DNA of 17,621 bases, taken from contig JAFLJU010000138.1 of assembly GCA_022712835.1 (NCBI GenBank), positions 1 to 17,621 on the forward strand, read 5' to 3'. This DNA comes from Desulfobacteraceae bacterium. GTDB lineage: Bacteria; Desulfobacterota; Desulfobacteria; Desulfobacterales; Desulfobacteraceae. The translations under genes and the position numbers were made by a program. The notes under the pieces are model-generated. The model saw nothing but the letters and a program-made list of their open reading frames with translations, did not search any database and was not told where the DNA came from. Numbering within the stretch: the stretch's first letter is position 1; each line of letters starts with the position of its first letter. Shown here piece by piece: positions 7,569 through 14,792 of the stretch.

Positions 7569-8720
7569 TTATAACCCTGATGTTTTGGATATAATTTCAC
7601 ACATCACTTCATTTGCACCGCCGCCAATGGCAATGAGTTTGGTATCCCTGAAAAATCTTGAGATTTTCATTTCATTCATAAATCCCATCCCCCCATACAT
7701 TTGCAGGCATCCATCGGCAACTTTAACCAGAAGCTGGCCGGATAGAAGTTTCCCCATGGAAATTTCTTTTGTCACATCCTGACCTTCCATCTTCATTTGG
7801 ACGATATGATAGGTCAACTGCTTTAAGGCTTCAGCTTCTGCAAGCCATTCTGCAATTCGATGCCTTAATACCTGTTTTGCAATGAGCGGTTTTCCGAAAA
7901 CGATTCTTCCCTTTAAATATTCAATGGTCTCATTTATGGTATCAACCGCACCGATATACCCTGTTGGAATCGCGCTGAATCTTTCATGCTGAAATTGTTG
8001 CATCTGCTGGATAAAGCCTTCTCCTTCAACTCCGATGAGGTTTTCGGCAGGAATTTTGACATTATCAAAAAATAGTTCCGCCGTATCAGAGCTTCTCATC
8101 CCTAGCTTGTCCAGCTTTTTACTGACAGCAAATCCTTCAAGATCAGTGGGAACGACAAATAAAGAGAAACTGTGGTATCCGGGTTCATCACTTGTTCTTG
8201 CCAGAAGGGTTAAAAAATCAGCCTGTATCCCGTTGGTGATAAAGGTTTTGGAACCGTTTAATATGTAGTGGTCGCCTTCTTTTTTCGCAAAAGACTTTAT
8301 TGCGGCAACATCGGACCCTGCATCTGGCTCTGTCACTGCAATTGCAGCCACCATATCCCCTTTAATTGCAGGGACAAGATAGGTCTCCTTAAGATAATCA
8401 GACCCAAACTCAGCTATGGCCGGTGTTGCCATGTTTGTTTGAACCGCGATTGCCATGGGGATGCCGCCGCAGTTAATATGTGCTATCTCTTCAAGGAAGA
8501 CTAACTCATACCAGTAATCAAGTCCCATTCCCCCATATTTTTCATCGTATCTTATGCCTAAAAAACCTAGGTCCCCCATTTTTTTAAAAAGTTCATGGAG
8601 GGGAATCATCCCTTTTTCTTCCCATTCATCAACGAAAGGGTTTATTTCCTTTTTAACAAAGTCTCTGACGGCCATGCGAACCTGGTTGTGATCTTTTGTA
8701 AAGTATATGTCGTTGCCCAT
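7569..8720 (-). CDS. Acyl-CoA dehydrogenase, isovaleryl/long-chain type (copy 2)
   Basis: A 383-residue FAD-dependent acyl-CoA dehydrogenase that would introduce an alpha,beta double bond into an acyl-CoA. Family motifs are AIAVTEPDAGSD (126-137), GSKTFITNG (156-164), KLGMRSSDTAEL (205-216) and CLQMYGGMGF (338-347). The catalytic glutamate position used by short/medium-chain enzymes (YEGT) is IGGG here. Instead FQHERF supplies Glu246, the position used by isovaleryl-CoA and long-chain dehydrogenases. It is gap-free alignable with the upstream gene, with 77 differences in 383 residues (about 80% identity by eye), so it is a tandem duplicate. It lies 19 bp after copy 1 and 17 bp before the Fe-S protein, with AAGGA as Shine-Dalgarno. 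A branched substrate is likely from context but not proven. Confidence 0.95.
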   Translation of the reverse strand: MGNDIYFTKDHNQVRMAVRDFVKKEINPFVDEWEEKGMIPLHELFKKMGDLGFLGIRYDEKYGGMGLDYWYELVFLEEIAHINCGGIPMAIAVQTNMATPAIAEFGSDYLKETYLVPAIKGDMVAAIAVTEPDAGSDVAAIKSFAKKEGDHYILNGSKTFITNGIQADFLTLLARTSDEPGYHSFSLFVVPTDLEGFAVSKKLDKLGMRSSDTAELFFDNVKIPAENLIGVEGEGFIQQMQQFQHERFSAIPTGYIGAVDTINETIEYLKGRIVFGKPLIAKQVLRHRIAEWLAEAEALKQLTYHIVQMKMEGQDVTKEISMGKLLSGQLLVKVADGCLQMYGGMGFMNEMKISRFFRDTKLIAIGGGANEVMCEIISKTSGL

Positions 8721-8739
8721 TTTTTTAATCCTTATTGGT

Positions 8740-9891
8740 TTAAATACCGGAGGTTTTGGCGATTATTTCGCACATTACTTCACTTGCCCCGCCGCCGATG
8801 GATGTCAGTCTTGAATCTCTGAAGGATCTTGAGATTCTCATCTCATTCATAAACCCCATGCCGCCATGCATTTGAAGGCAGCCATCCGATACTTTATTCA
8901 CCAGGTTACCGGCCAGAAGTTTTCCCATGGAAATCTCTTTTGTGGCGTCTTGCCCTTTCATTTTCATGCGGCAAATATGATAGCTTAATTGTTTGATGGC
9001 TTCATTTTCCGCCAGCCATTGGGCAATTCTATGGCGCAATACCTGCTTTGCAATAAGAGGTTTTCCGAAAACGATTCTTCCTTTTATGTATTCAACCGTC
9101 TCCTTGATCATCTCTTCAACACCGATATAGGTTAGGGGCAGAACGGCAAATCTTTCATGCTGGAATTGCATCATTTGATGAATAAACCCTTCTCCTTCAA
9201 CTCCGATGAGATTTTTGGCAGGGATTTTCATGTTATCAAAATATAATTCCGCTGTATCAGAGCTTCTCATACCCATCTTGTCCAGTTTTTTACTGATCGC
9301 AAATCCTTTTATATCCGTGGGAACGACAAAAAGGGAGAAACTATGATATCCCGGCTCATCACTTGTTCTTGCAAGAAGGGTTAAAAAATCAGCCTGGGTT
9401 CCGTTGGTGATATAGGTTTTAGAACCATTTAATATATAGTGGTCACCTTGCTTTTTGGCAAAGGATTTCAATGCGGCAACATCAGAACCTGCATCGGGCT
9501 CTGTTATGGCGATTGCCGAAACCAGATCCCCTTTTAAGGCACCTTTAAGATATGTTTCCTTGAGATAATCAGATCCGAATTGTTCAATGGCAGGGGTTGC
9601 CATACAGGCCTGGACCGCAATGGCCATGGGAATCCCCCCGCAGTGTATCCGGGCGATTTCTTCAAGAAAAACCAGTTCATACCAATAATCAAGGCCTTCT
9701 CCCCCATATTTTTCATCGTAGCGAATCCCTAAAAAACCCAAATCCCCCATTTTTTTAAACAGATCTTTAAGGGGGGCTAATCCTTTTTCTTCCCATTCAT
9801 CAACATTGGGATTAATCTCTTTGTTAACAAACTCCCGTATGGATTTACGAACCATTTCATGATCTTTTGTAAAAATTAAATCAGAACTCAT
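8740..9891 (-). CDS. Acyl-CoA dehydrogenase, isovaleryl/long-chain type (copy 1)
   Basis: A 383-residue flavoprotein of the acyl-CoA dehydrogenase family, with AIAITEPDAGSD (126-137), GSKTYITNG (156-164), KMGMRSSDTAEL (205-216) and CLQMHGGMGF (338-347). As in its duplicate, the C-terminal catalytic Glu is replaced (SIGGGASE), and the base is predicted to be Glu246 in FQHERF. That is the arrangement of isovaleryl-CoA and long-chain acyl-CoA dehydrogenases and fits a beta-methyl-branched acyl-CoA. Differences from copy 2 cluster in the N-terminus, around residues 81-117 and in 241-262 next to the catalytic base, so the copies may prefer different chain lengths. AGAGG precedes the ATG. It is 61 bp downstream of the AtuA-family gene and part of the same operon. 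Confidence 0.95.
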   Translation of the reverse strand: MSSDLIFTKDHEMVRKSIREFVNKEINPNVDEWEEKGLAPLKDLFKKMGDLGFLGIRYDEKYGGEGLDYWYELVFLEEIARIHCGGIPMAIAVQACMATPAIEQFGSDYLKETYLKGALKGDLVSAIAITEPDAGSDVAALKSFAKKQGDHYILNGSKTYITNGTQADFLTLLARTSDEPGYHSFSLFVVPTDIKGFAISKKLDKMGMRSSDTAELYFDNMKIPAKNLIGVEGEGFIHQMMQFQHERFAVLPLTYIGVEEMIKETVEYIKGRIVFGKPLIAKQVLRHRIAQWLAENEAIKQLSYHICRMKMKGQDATKEISMGKLLAGNLVNKVSDGCLQMHGGMGFMNEMRISRSFRDSRLTSIGGGASEVMCEIIAKTSGI

Positions 9892-9952
9892 TATGGATAC
9901 CTCTCTTTTTTATGATATTTGCCTTTTTTATTTTCCCGGAACTTAAAAACAA

Positions 9953-11710
9953 TTAAGGGGCGATACTTTCCGGAACTTCAATCTTTTTGGCTCTTAAATA
10001 TTCACCTAGGGTTTTTGCCTGGGGATCGTTCCTGACAGACGCTGCTACGCCTTCTCCCAGAACTCCCTTTATATAAAAATTTAGTGCTAGGAGATTGGGG
10101 AGATCATACCGTTCAATTTCAAAGGGTTCCATGTCGGGAAGGAGTTCTTTGAGTTTTTCAATGGTGAGAAAATTCTTTAAAAAGGAATAGGTCTCTAGTG
10201 TTTTACCCCAGACACCTAAGTTTGCGTTTCCGCCCTTGTCTCCTGAACGGGTGGCAAACAATTCTCCCAAATAAATCTCTTTTGTTTTATCCTGTGAAAA
10301 TTCAATGGTTTCTACGCCCAGAGGCTCAATATTGGTCACATCCGGGTAGGCACCGGTTGGTTTTACGCAAAATTCATTGTCGCCCAGATATACTTTTTGT
10401 TCCAAAAACTCATTACTTACCAGGGTCGGCCAGTGCTGAAGGGCAGGGGAACCGTTTGTCGGAGGAGCGGTTAATGTATAGCCCGGAATACTGGAAAGTG
10501 CCATTTCTATGAATTTACTTGAAAAATTCTTCCCCACTTTTTGTGGGTCAGGGTCCATGACCGATATCTTTAAATGGGCGCTGGCCTGATCATTGTGGCA
10601 GGGATTGTCTTTGTCTATTCGGATAAGCTGGACATCTGTATGAGCAAATTGTTCCTTGCCCCCTAAATTATCAAACAGGGTATTTTCAACAATTTTTGCC
10701 TTTTTCTCAATATCAAGCCCGGTAATAAGAGCGGTTAAGGTGTTACGGTGTCCAAACAGGTTGTTGATACACACCTTTGCCGAATCTGTGGGCGGCTCGC
10801 CTTTAACGCCTTCAATCAGTACCCTGTCCTTTGCTTCCTGTTTTATTTTGATGGTATCAAATCTTGCTTTAACATCAGGGGTTAAATAGGCTGGCTGCTT
10901 GATTTCATATAAAAGCTGGGCCGTAACGGTTCCAACGGATACAATCCCGCCTGTTCCTTCATGTTTTGTAATAACAAATGAACCGTCTTCATGCATTTCC
11001 GCAATGGGATACCCCATGTTTTTATAATCAGGAACTTCGTCAATAAACGAGTAATTACCGCCGGTGGCCTGGGTGCCGCATTCGATAATATGTCCGGCAG
11101 CATATGCCCCTGCCAGTTTATCCCAGTCATTTTCCTTCCATTTAAATTTCCATGCACAGGGTCCGGAAACAAGGGCTGCATCGGCTAATCTGCCGCCGAT
11201 GACGATGTCAGCGCCTTCGTTAAGGGCCTTGGTAATCCCCCATCCACCAAAATAGGCATTGGCTGTTATGGGCATGGTGCCTGCGGACTTCAAACTGGTT
11301 CCCTTGTCCAGGTGGTAAAATTGTTCCCCTTGTTCCTGGAGCTCGGCGATTCTGGGAAGCAGATCGTCCCCTTCGATATAGGCAATCTTTGGATGGATCC
11401 CAAGCTCCTTGGCAACCTTTTCAAGTTCCGCTGCAAGTCCTTTGGGATTAAGGCCTCCGGCGTTGGCGACAATTTTTATGCCCTTATCCAGGCAGGGCCC
11501 CATGACATCGTTCATCTGTTTTAAAAAGGTGGATGCATACCCTTTATCAGGTGATTTCATTTTCATTCGGAAAAGTAATGCCATGGTCAGTTCAGCAAGG
11601 TAATCACCTGTGAGGACATGGATTTCTCCGCCTTCAACCAGTTCCTTGGCAGCGGACAGTTTATCCCCTAAATAACCGCTGCAATTTGCCACTTTCAATA
11701 TCTGCGCCAT
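9953..11710 (-). CDS. atuA: AtuA family protein (DUF1446 with C-terminal AtuA-type domain)
   Basis: A 585-residue protein of the acyclic-terpene-utilisation AtuA family. Recognisable segments are NAGGLNPKG (83-91), GGRLADAALVSGP (172-184), ECGTQATGGNYS (210-221), HEGTGGIVSVGTVTAQ (250-265) and, in the C-terminal ferredoxin-fold-like domain, RSGDKGGNANLGVWG (488-502). The length fits fused two-domain members. AtuA is needed for citronellol/geraniol growth in Pseudomonas, but to my knowledge its reaction is not settled. Here it follows a carboxylase and a hydratase-family gene, and no HMG-CoA-lyase-like gene is present. It may therefore act on the carboxylated or hydrated branched CoA ester; this is inference. 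The cytoplasmic location is suggested by the lack of a signal peptide. An AGGAGAAGG Shine-Dalgarno supports the start. Confidence 0.92.
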   Translation of the reverse strand: MAQILKVANCSGYLGDKLSAAKELVEGGEIHVLTGDYLAELTMALLFRMKMKSPDKGYASTFLKQMNDVMGPCLDKGIKIVANAGGLNPKGLAAELEKVAKELGIHPKIAYIEGDDLLPRIAELQEQGEQFYHLDKGTSLKSAGTMPITANAYFGGWGITKALNEGADIVIGGRLADAALVSGPCAWKFKWKENDWDKLAGAYAAGHIIECGTQATGGNYSFIDEVPDYKNMGYPIAEMHEDGSFVITKHEGTGGIVSVGTVTAQLLYEIKQPAYLTPDVKARFDTIKIKQEAKDRVLIEGVKGEPPTDSAKVCINNLFGHRNTLTALITGLDIEKKAKIVENTLFDNLGGKEQFAHTDVQLIRIDKDNPCHNDQASAHLKISVMDPDPQKVGKNFSSKFIEMALSSIPGYTLTAPPTNGSPALQHWPTLVSNEFLEQKVYLGDNEFCVKPTGAYPDVTNIEPLGVETIEFSQDKTKEIYLGELFATRSGDKGGNANLGVWGKTLETYSFLKNFLTIEKLKELLPDMEPFEIERYDLPNLLALNFYIKGVLGEGVAASVRNDPQAKTLGEYLRAKKIEVPESIAP

Positions 11711-11742
11711 CTTCCTTCTCCTGATTTTTATGTTTTATAAGC

Positions 11743-11784
11743 CATGCTTTCTAAGCGATGCTTTAGAATCGATGCTTTAGAATC
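11743..11784. repeat. Three tandem 14-bp repeats in the gap before atuA
   Basis: CATGCTTTCTAAGC (11743-11756) is followed by two identical copies of GATGCTTTAGAATC (11757-11770 and 11771-11784) and a decaying fourth start, GATGATTTTTT. The array lies in the 83-bp gap between the hydratase-family stop and the atuA start. No such array is seen elsewhere in the window. A partial dyad, TCTAAGC against GCTTTAGA with one bulge, could form a small hairpin in the polycistronic RNA. Confidence 0.8.
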
Positions 11785-11793
11785 GATGATTTT

Positions 11794-12567
11794 TTATTTT
11801 CCTTTAAAGTCCGGTGTACGTTTTTCAAGAAAGGCGGTGATGCCTTCCACCGCATCTTGGGTGCCGGCAACTAGAATCAATTTTTCAGATAGAAAATTAA
11901 TAGCGTCTTCAAGGTCCATGGTTTCTATATCCCGGAAGGCTTCTTTCCCGATTTTCAGTCCAATGGGGCTTTTGGAAGCAATCGTTTTCAACACCTTTTC
12001 AACTTGGGCGTCAAACTGATCTTTGGGAACTGCCCTTGTAATCATCCCCATTTCAAGGGCTTGTTGTGCCGTGAGTTTTTCTCCCAGGAGAATCATCTCC
12101 ATGGCTTTTTTTCTTAAAACATTTCTGAAAATCAGGGCGCCGATCATCATGGGAAAAAGGCCCACATTTACCTCGGGTGTGCCGAATTTTGCGTCTTCTT
12201 TGGCAATGACAATATCGCAGGCAAGCATGAAACCTGTTCCTCCTGCCATGCAATGACCATTGATTCTAGCGACCGTGGGTTTGGGAAATTTGGCTAACTT
12301 TGTGATAAGGGCGGCGTAATTTTTAAATGATTGATTTTCTTTGCCTGATCCTTTGCCGATCCCCCCTCCCAGGTCAGCGCCGGAACAAAAAACTCTGTCC
12401 CCGGCCCCACTGACACACACCACTCTTACATCCTGGTCCCCTTCCGCGGCATCAAGGCTTTCAAGGAAAAGGGTCACCGCATCACTGCTGATTGAGTTTC
12501 GGTTAGCTTCTCTGTTGATGGTAATATAGGCAACATGATTTTTTACTTCATATAAAAGATCTGACAT
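11794..12567 (-). CDS. Enoyl-CoA hydratase/isomerase (crotonase) family protein
   Basis: A 257-residue crotonase-fold enzyme starting MSDLLYEVKN. The oxyanion-hole segments are FCSGADLG (60-67) and NGHCMAGG (103-110). Glu132 in FGTPEVNVG matches the second catalytic Glu of classical hydratases. The first catalytic Glu position aligns with Gly112 (MAGGTGFMLACD), so only one of the two usual acids is present. In the liu and atu pathways a family member hydrates methylglutaconyl- or isohexenylglutaconyl-CoA, which fits its place after the carboxylase genes. I chose this start because of the GGAGAT Shine-Dalgarno. An upstream in-frame ATG at 12630 would overlap the biotin carrier gene and lacks such a site. 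It could be an isomerase or a lyase of this fold rather than a hydratase. Confidence 0.92.
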   Translation of the reverse strand: MSDLLYEVKNHVAYITINREANRNSISSDAVTLFLESLDAAEGDQDVRVVCVSGAGDRVFCSGADLGGGIGKGSGKENQSFKNYAALITKLAKFPKPTVARINGHCMAGGTGFMLACDIVIAKEDAKFGTPEVNVGLFPMMIGALIFRNVLRKKAMEMILLGEKLTAQQALEMGMITRAVPKDQFDAQVEKVLKTIASKSPIGLKIGKEAFRDIETMDLEDAINFLSEKLILVAGTQDAVEGITAFLEKRTPDFKGK

Positions 12568-12613
12568 TGAAATCTCCTCTTGGTTTACCATTGGTACATT
12601 ATCTTCCCGGGCA

Positions 12614-13180
12614 TCAATTGGCCAATTCACCAGGTTTTGTTTCTTCTATATTTTCGGGGTTTATATTTTCAGAGTCAATATTGACAGGGTCTATGTCCAC
12701 AAGGATTTGTCCGGGCATCACCTTGTCCTTTTCCGCAACATTTACCCTGGCGACAATTCCCTTGTAGGGCGCACACAGGGTTGTTTCCATTTTCATAGCA
12801 GAAACCACCACAACCCCCTGGCCCTTTTCAACCGGGTCGCCTTCTTTCACCGTAACCGCAATCACCACAGCCGGCATGGGAGGGGTAACGATTGAAGGCC
12901 CGCTGACGCCCTTTCTTTTTTTGGGTCCCTTGGTAATTTTGTCTTCATCCTGAATTTTGTAAACTTTTCCATTCAGCATGATTGTTTTACCGTCAGGTGT
13001 TTGAGAAATGTAGGCGTTTATGCTTTTTCCATTCACCATCAGGTGCAATTCATTTTCAGATATTCGGGAATATTTCAGATCATATTCTTGGTCTTCAATG
13101 ATCGCTTTGGCTGTATTTTCTTCATGGCACTTGATATCAATCGATAGGGTCTCTTCTTTTATTTTAAGCTTGTATTCCAT
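12614..13180 (-). CDS. Biotin carboxyl carrier protein (BT-like plus biotinyl domain)
   Basis: A 188-residue protein that carries the covalent biotin between biotin carboxylase and carboxyltransferase. The biotinyl domain is at about residues 95-164, with the attachment motif VSAMKMETTL, in which Lys130 would be biotinylated. Residues 1-85 are beta-rich and resemble the BT linker domain of methylcrotonyl/propionyl-CoA carboxylase alpha chains. A mobile Pro/Lys-rich linker (KGPKKRKG, 84-91) joins the two. The last 25 residues form a low-complexity acidic tail with repeated NI(D/N/E) units, not typical of biotinyl domains. The strong AAGGAGG Shine-Dalgarno supports the start. It lies 21 bp after the biotin carboxylase gene, so the two chains together correspond to one conventional alpha subunit. 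Confidence 0.93.
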   Translation of the reverse strand: MEYKLKIKEETLSIDIKCHEENTAKAIIEDQEYDLKYSRISENELHLMVNGKSINAYISQTPDGKTIMLNGKVYKIQDEDKITKGPKKRKGVSGPSIVTPPMPAVVIAVTVKEGDPVEKGQGVVVVSAMKMETTLCAPYKGIVARVNVAEKDKVMPGQILVDIDPVNIDSENINPENIEETKPGELAN

Positions 13181-13201
13181 TTGTTTGCCTCCTTTGTGGG
13201 C

Positions 13202-14683
13202 TTAAAGCCTCCAGTTCCCTAAAGTACTAAAAGGCGTTTGCTCATTGTACCCGGAAGTGCCGGTAACTATTTTTTTCCCGCACATTTCATCCAGAACATA
13301 GGCAATTGCCGCAATATCCGACTCATCAAAGTTTTCTGACCAGTCCGGAAAATGGGTTTCAATAAAATTTGTATAAACATCCCCCTTTGAAAATGGCTGT
13401 GATTTCATAACATCCATCAGAAAATCAATGGGGGTTCTGACGCCCAAAATAATATAGTCTTTTAGGGCCTTCACCATTTTATCAATGGCCTGGGGACGGG
13501 TTTCAGCATGGACAACCAGTTTTGAAATAATGGGATCGTATTCCACGGGTACTTCAAACCCCGTATAAACGCCGCAATCATTTCTGATGCCCGGACCCTT
13601 GGGTTCTTTTAGAAATTCAATTTTTCCCGGGGAAGGGAAAAATCCATTTGCCGGATCTTCCGCATAGATTCTACATTCAATGGCATGGCCACGGCTCACA
13701 ATATCTTTTTGTGTGAGTGACAGTTTATTGCCGGCAGCGATTTCCAATTGCTGTCTCACAAGGTCAATTCCGGTGACCATCTCCGTAATCGGGTGTTCAA
13801 CCTGAAGCCTTGTATTGATTTCAAGGAAATAAAATTTATTTTCCGAATCCAGCAGGAATTCAACGGTTCCGGCATTTACATAACCAGCAGCTTTTGCTGC
13901 TGCCACAGCTGCCGCTCCCATTTCTTCCCTCAGTTTTGGTGTTAAGACATTTGCGGGTGTTTCTTCGATTATTTTTTGATGACGTCTCTGGATTGAGCAT
14001 TCCCGCTCCAATACATGGATGGTATTTCCAAAGGAATCTGCTAAAATCTGGAATTCAATATGTCTTGCATTTGTAAAAAATTTTTCAAGATAGATTTCAC
14101 CGTTGCCAAAGGCATTTAATGCTTCCCTTGATGCAGAAGCACAGGCTTCCGCCATTTCATCGGGTGAGTTTACGATTCTGATCCCTTTTCCACCGCCGCC
14201 AGCGGTGGCTTTTATGAGAACAGGATATCCAACTTTCTCAGCTTCCTTTGCCATAACATCCGGATCGGCTTCTGTGTTTGTGAGGCCGGGCGTTACAGGG
14301 ACTTGGCTTTCCACCATTATTTTTCTGGAGGTTATCTTATCGCCAAGATCCCTGATGGCTTTTGCACAAGGACCTATAAATACAATATCTTCTTGTTCAC
14401 ATCTGGCTGCAAAATCTGCATTTTCAGCAAGAAACCCATAACCGGGGTGGATGGCTTCTGCGTTGCTTAGTTTTGCTGCTTGAATGATTTTGTCAATGTT
14501 AAGATAACTCTCGGAAGGTTCTGGAGCACCAATGTAAACCGCCTCGTCCGAGGAGAGAACGTGGATTGCTTTTTCATCCACATCGGAATAAACGGATACG
14601 GTTTCAATCCCCATATCTTTACAGGTATTTATTATTCTAAGGGCAATTTCACCCCGATTCGCTATTAATATTTTTTTAAACAT
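13202..14683 (-). CDS. Biotin carboxylase subunit of acyl-CoA carboxylase
   Basis: A 493-residue ATP-grasp enzyme that carboxylates the carrier biotin using ATP and bicarbonate. It starts with the biotin carboxylase N-domain MFKKILIANRGEIALRI. The glycine-rich ATP loop is AGGGGKGIRI (161-170), followed by HIEFQILAD (208-216), ECSIQRRHQKIIEE (228-241), and the catalytic signature EINTRLQVEHPITE (288-301) with Glu288 and Arg292. The C-domain has PGIRNDCGVYTG and YDPIISKLVVHA. It is about 45 residues longer than free-standing AccC. The tail ends in TPFSTLGNWRL, which resembles the junction into the BT domain of single-chain alpha subunits. This suggests a two-gene version of an MCC/GCC alpha chain. 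It follows the carboxyltransferase by 109 bp and precedes the biotin carrier by 21 bp. Confidence 0.95.
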   Translation of the reverse strand: MFKKILIANRGEIALRIINTCKDMGIETVSVYSDVDEKAIHVLSSDEAVYIGAPEPSESYLNIDKIIQAAKLSNAEAIHPGYGFLAENADFAARCEQEDIVFIGPCAKAIRDLGDKITSRKIMVESQVPVTPGLTNTEADPDVMAKEAEKVGYPVLIKATAGGGGKGIRIVNSPDEMAEACASASREALNAFGNGEIYLEKFFTNARHIEFQILADSFGNTIHVLERECSIQRRHQKIIEETPANVLTPKLREEMGAAAVAAAKAAGYVNAGTVEFLLDSENKFYFLEINTRLQVEHPITEMVTGIDLVRQQLEIAAGNKLSLTQKDIVSRGHAIECRIYAEDPANGFFPSPGKIEFLKEPKGPGIRNDCGVYTGFEVPVEYDPIISKLVVHAETRPQAIDKMVKALKDYIILGVRTPIDFLMDVMKSQPFSKGDVYTNFIETHFPDWSENFDESDIAAIAYVLDEMCGKKIVTGTSGYNEQTPFSTLGNWRL

Positions 14684-14792
14684 AATTTTATTTTCCTGGT
14701 TTTATATGAAACTCTCACCGAAGGTTATGCAATCATGGGAGTTCCAATTTTCATTGTGGCCAAGATTAAATACCATGCTCCGGCCATGCCTA

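Noticed and set aside
12568..12630. Upstream in-frame start for the crotonase gene, adding 21 residues
   Set aside because: It would overlap the biotin carrier gene and has no Shine-Dalgarno, whereas the internal ATG at 12567 has GGAGAT at good spacing and matches the usual family N-terminus.
14725..14787. A 20-codon minus-strand reading frame (hydrophobic, starts MAGAWYLIL) in the gap between carboxyltransferase and biotin carboxylase
   Set aside because: No Shine-Dalgarno before its ATG and too short to judge; only translational coupling to the stop codon 5 nt upstream could support it.
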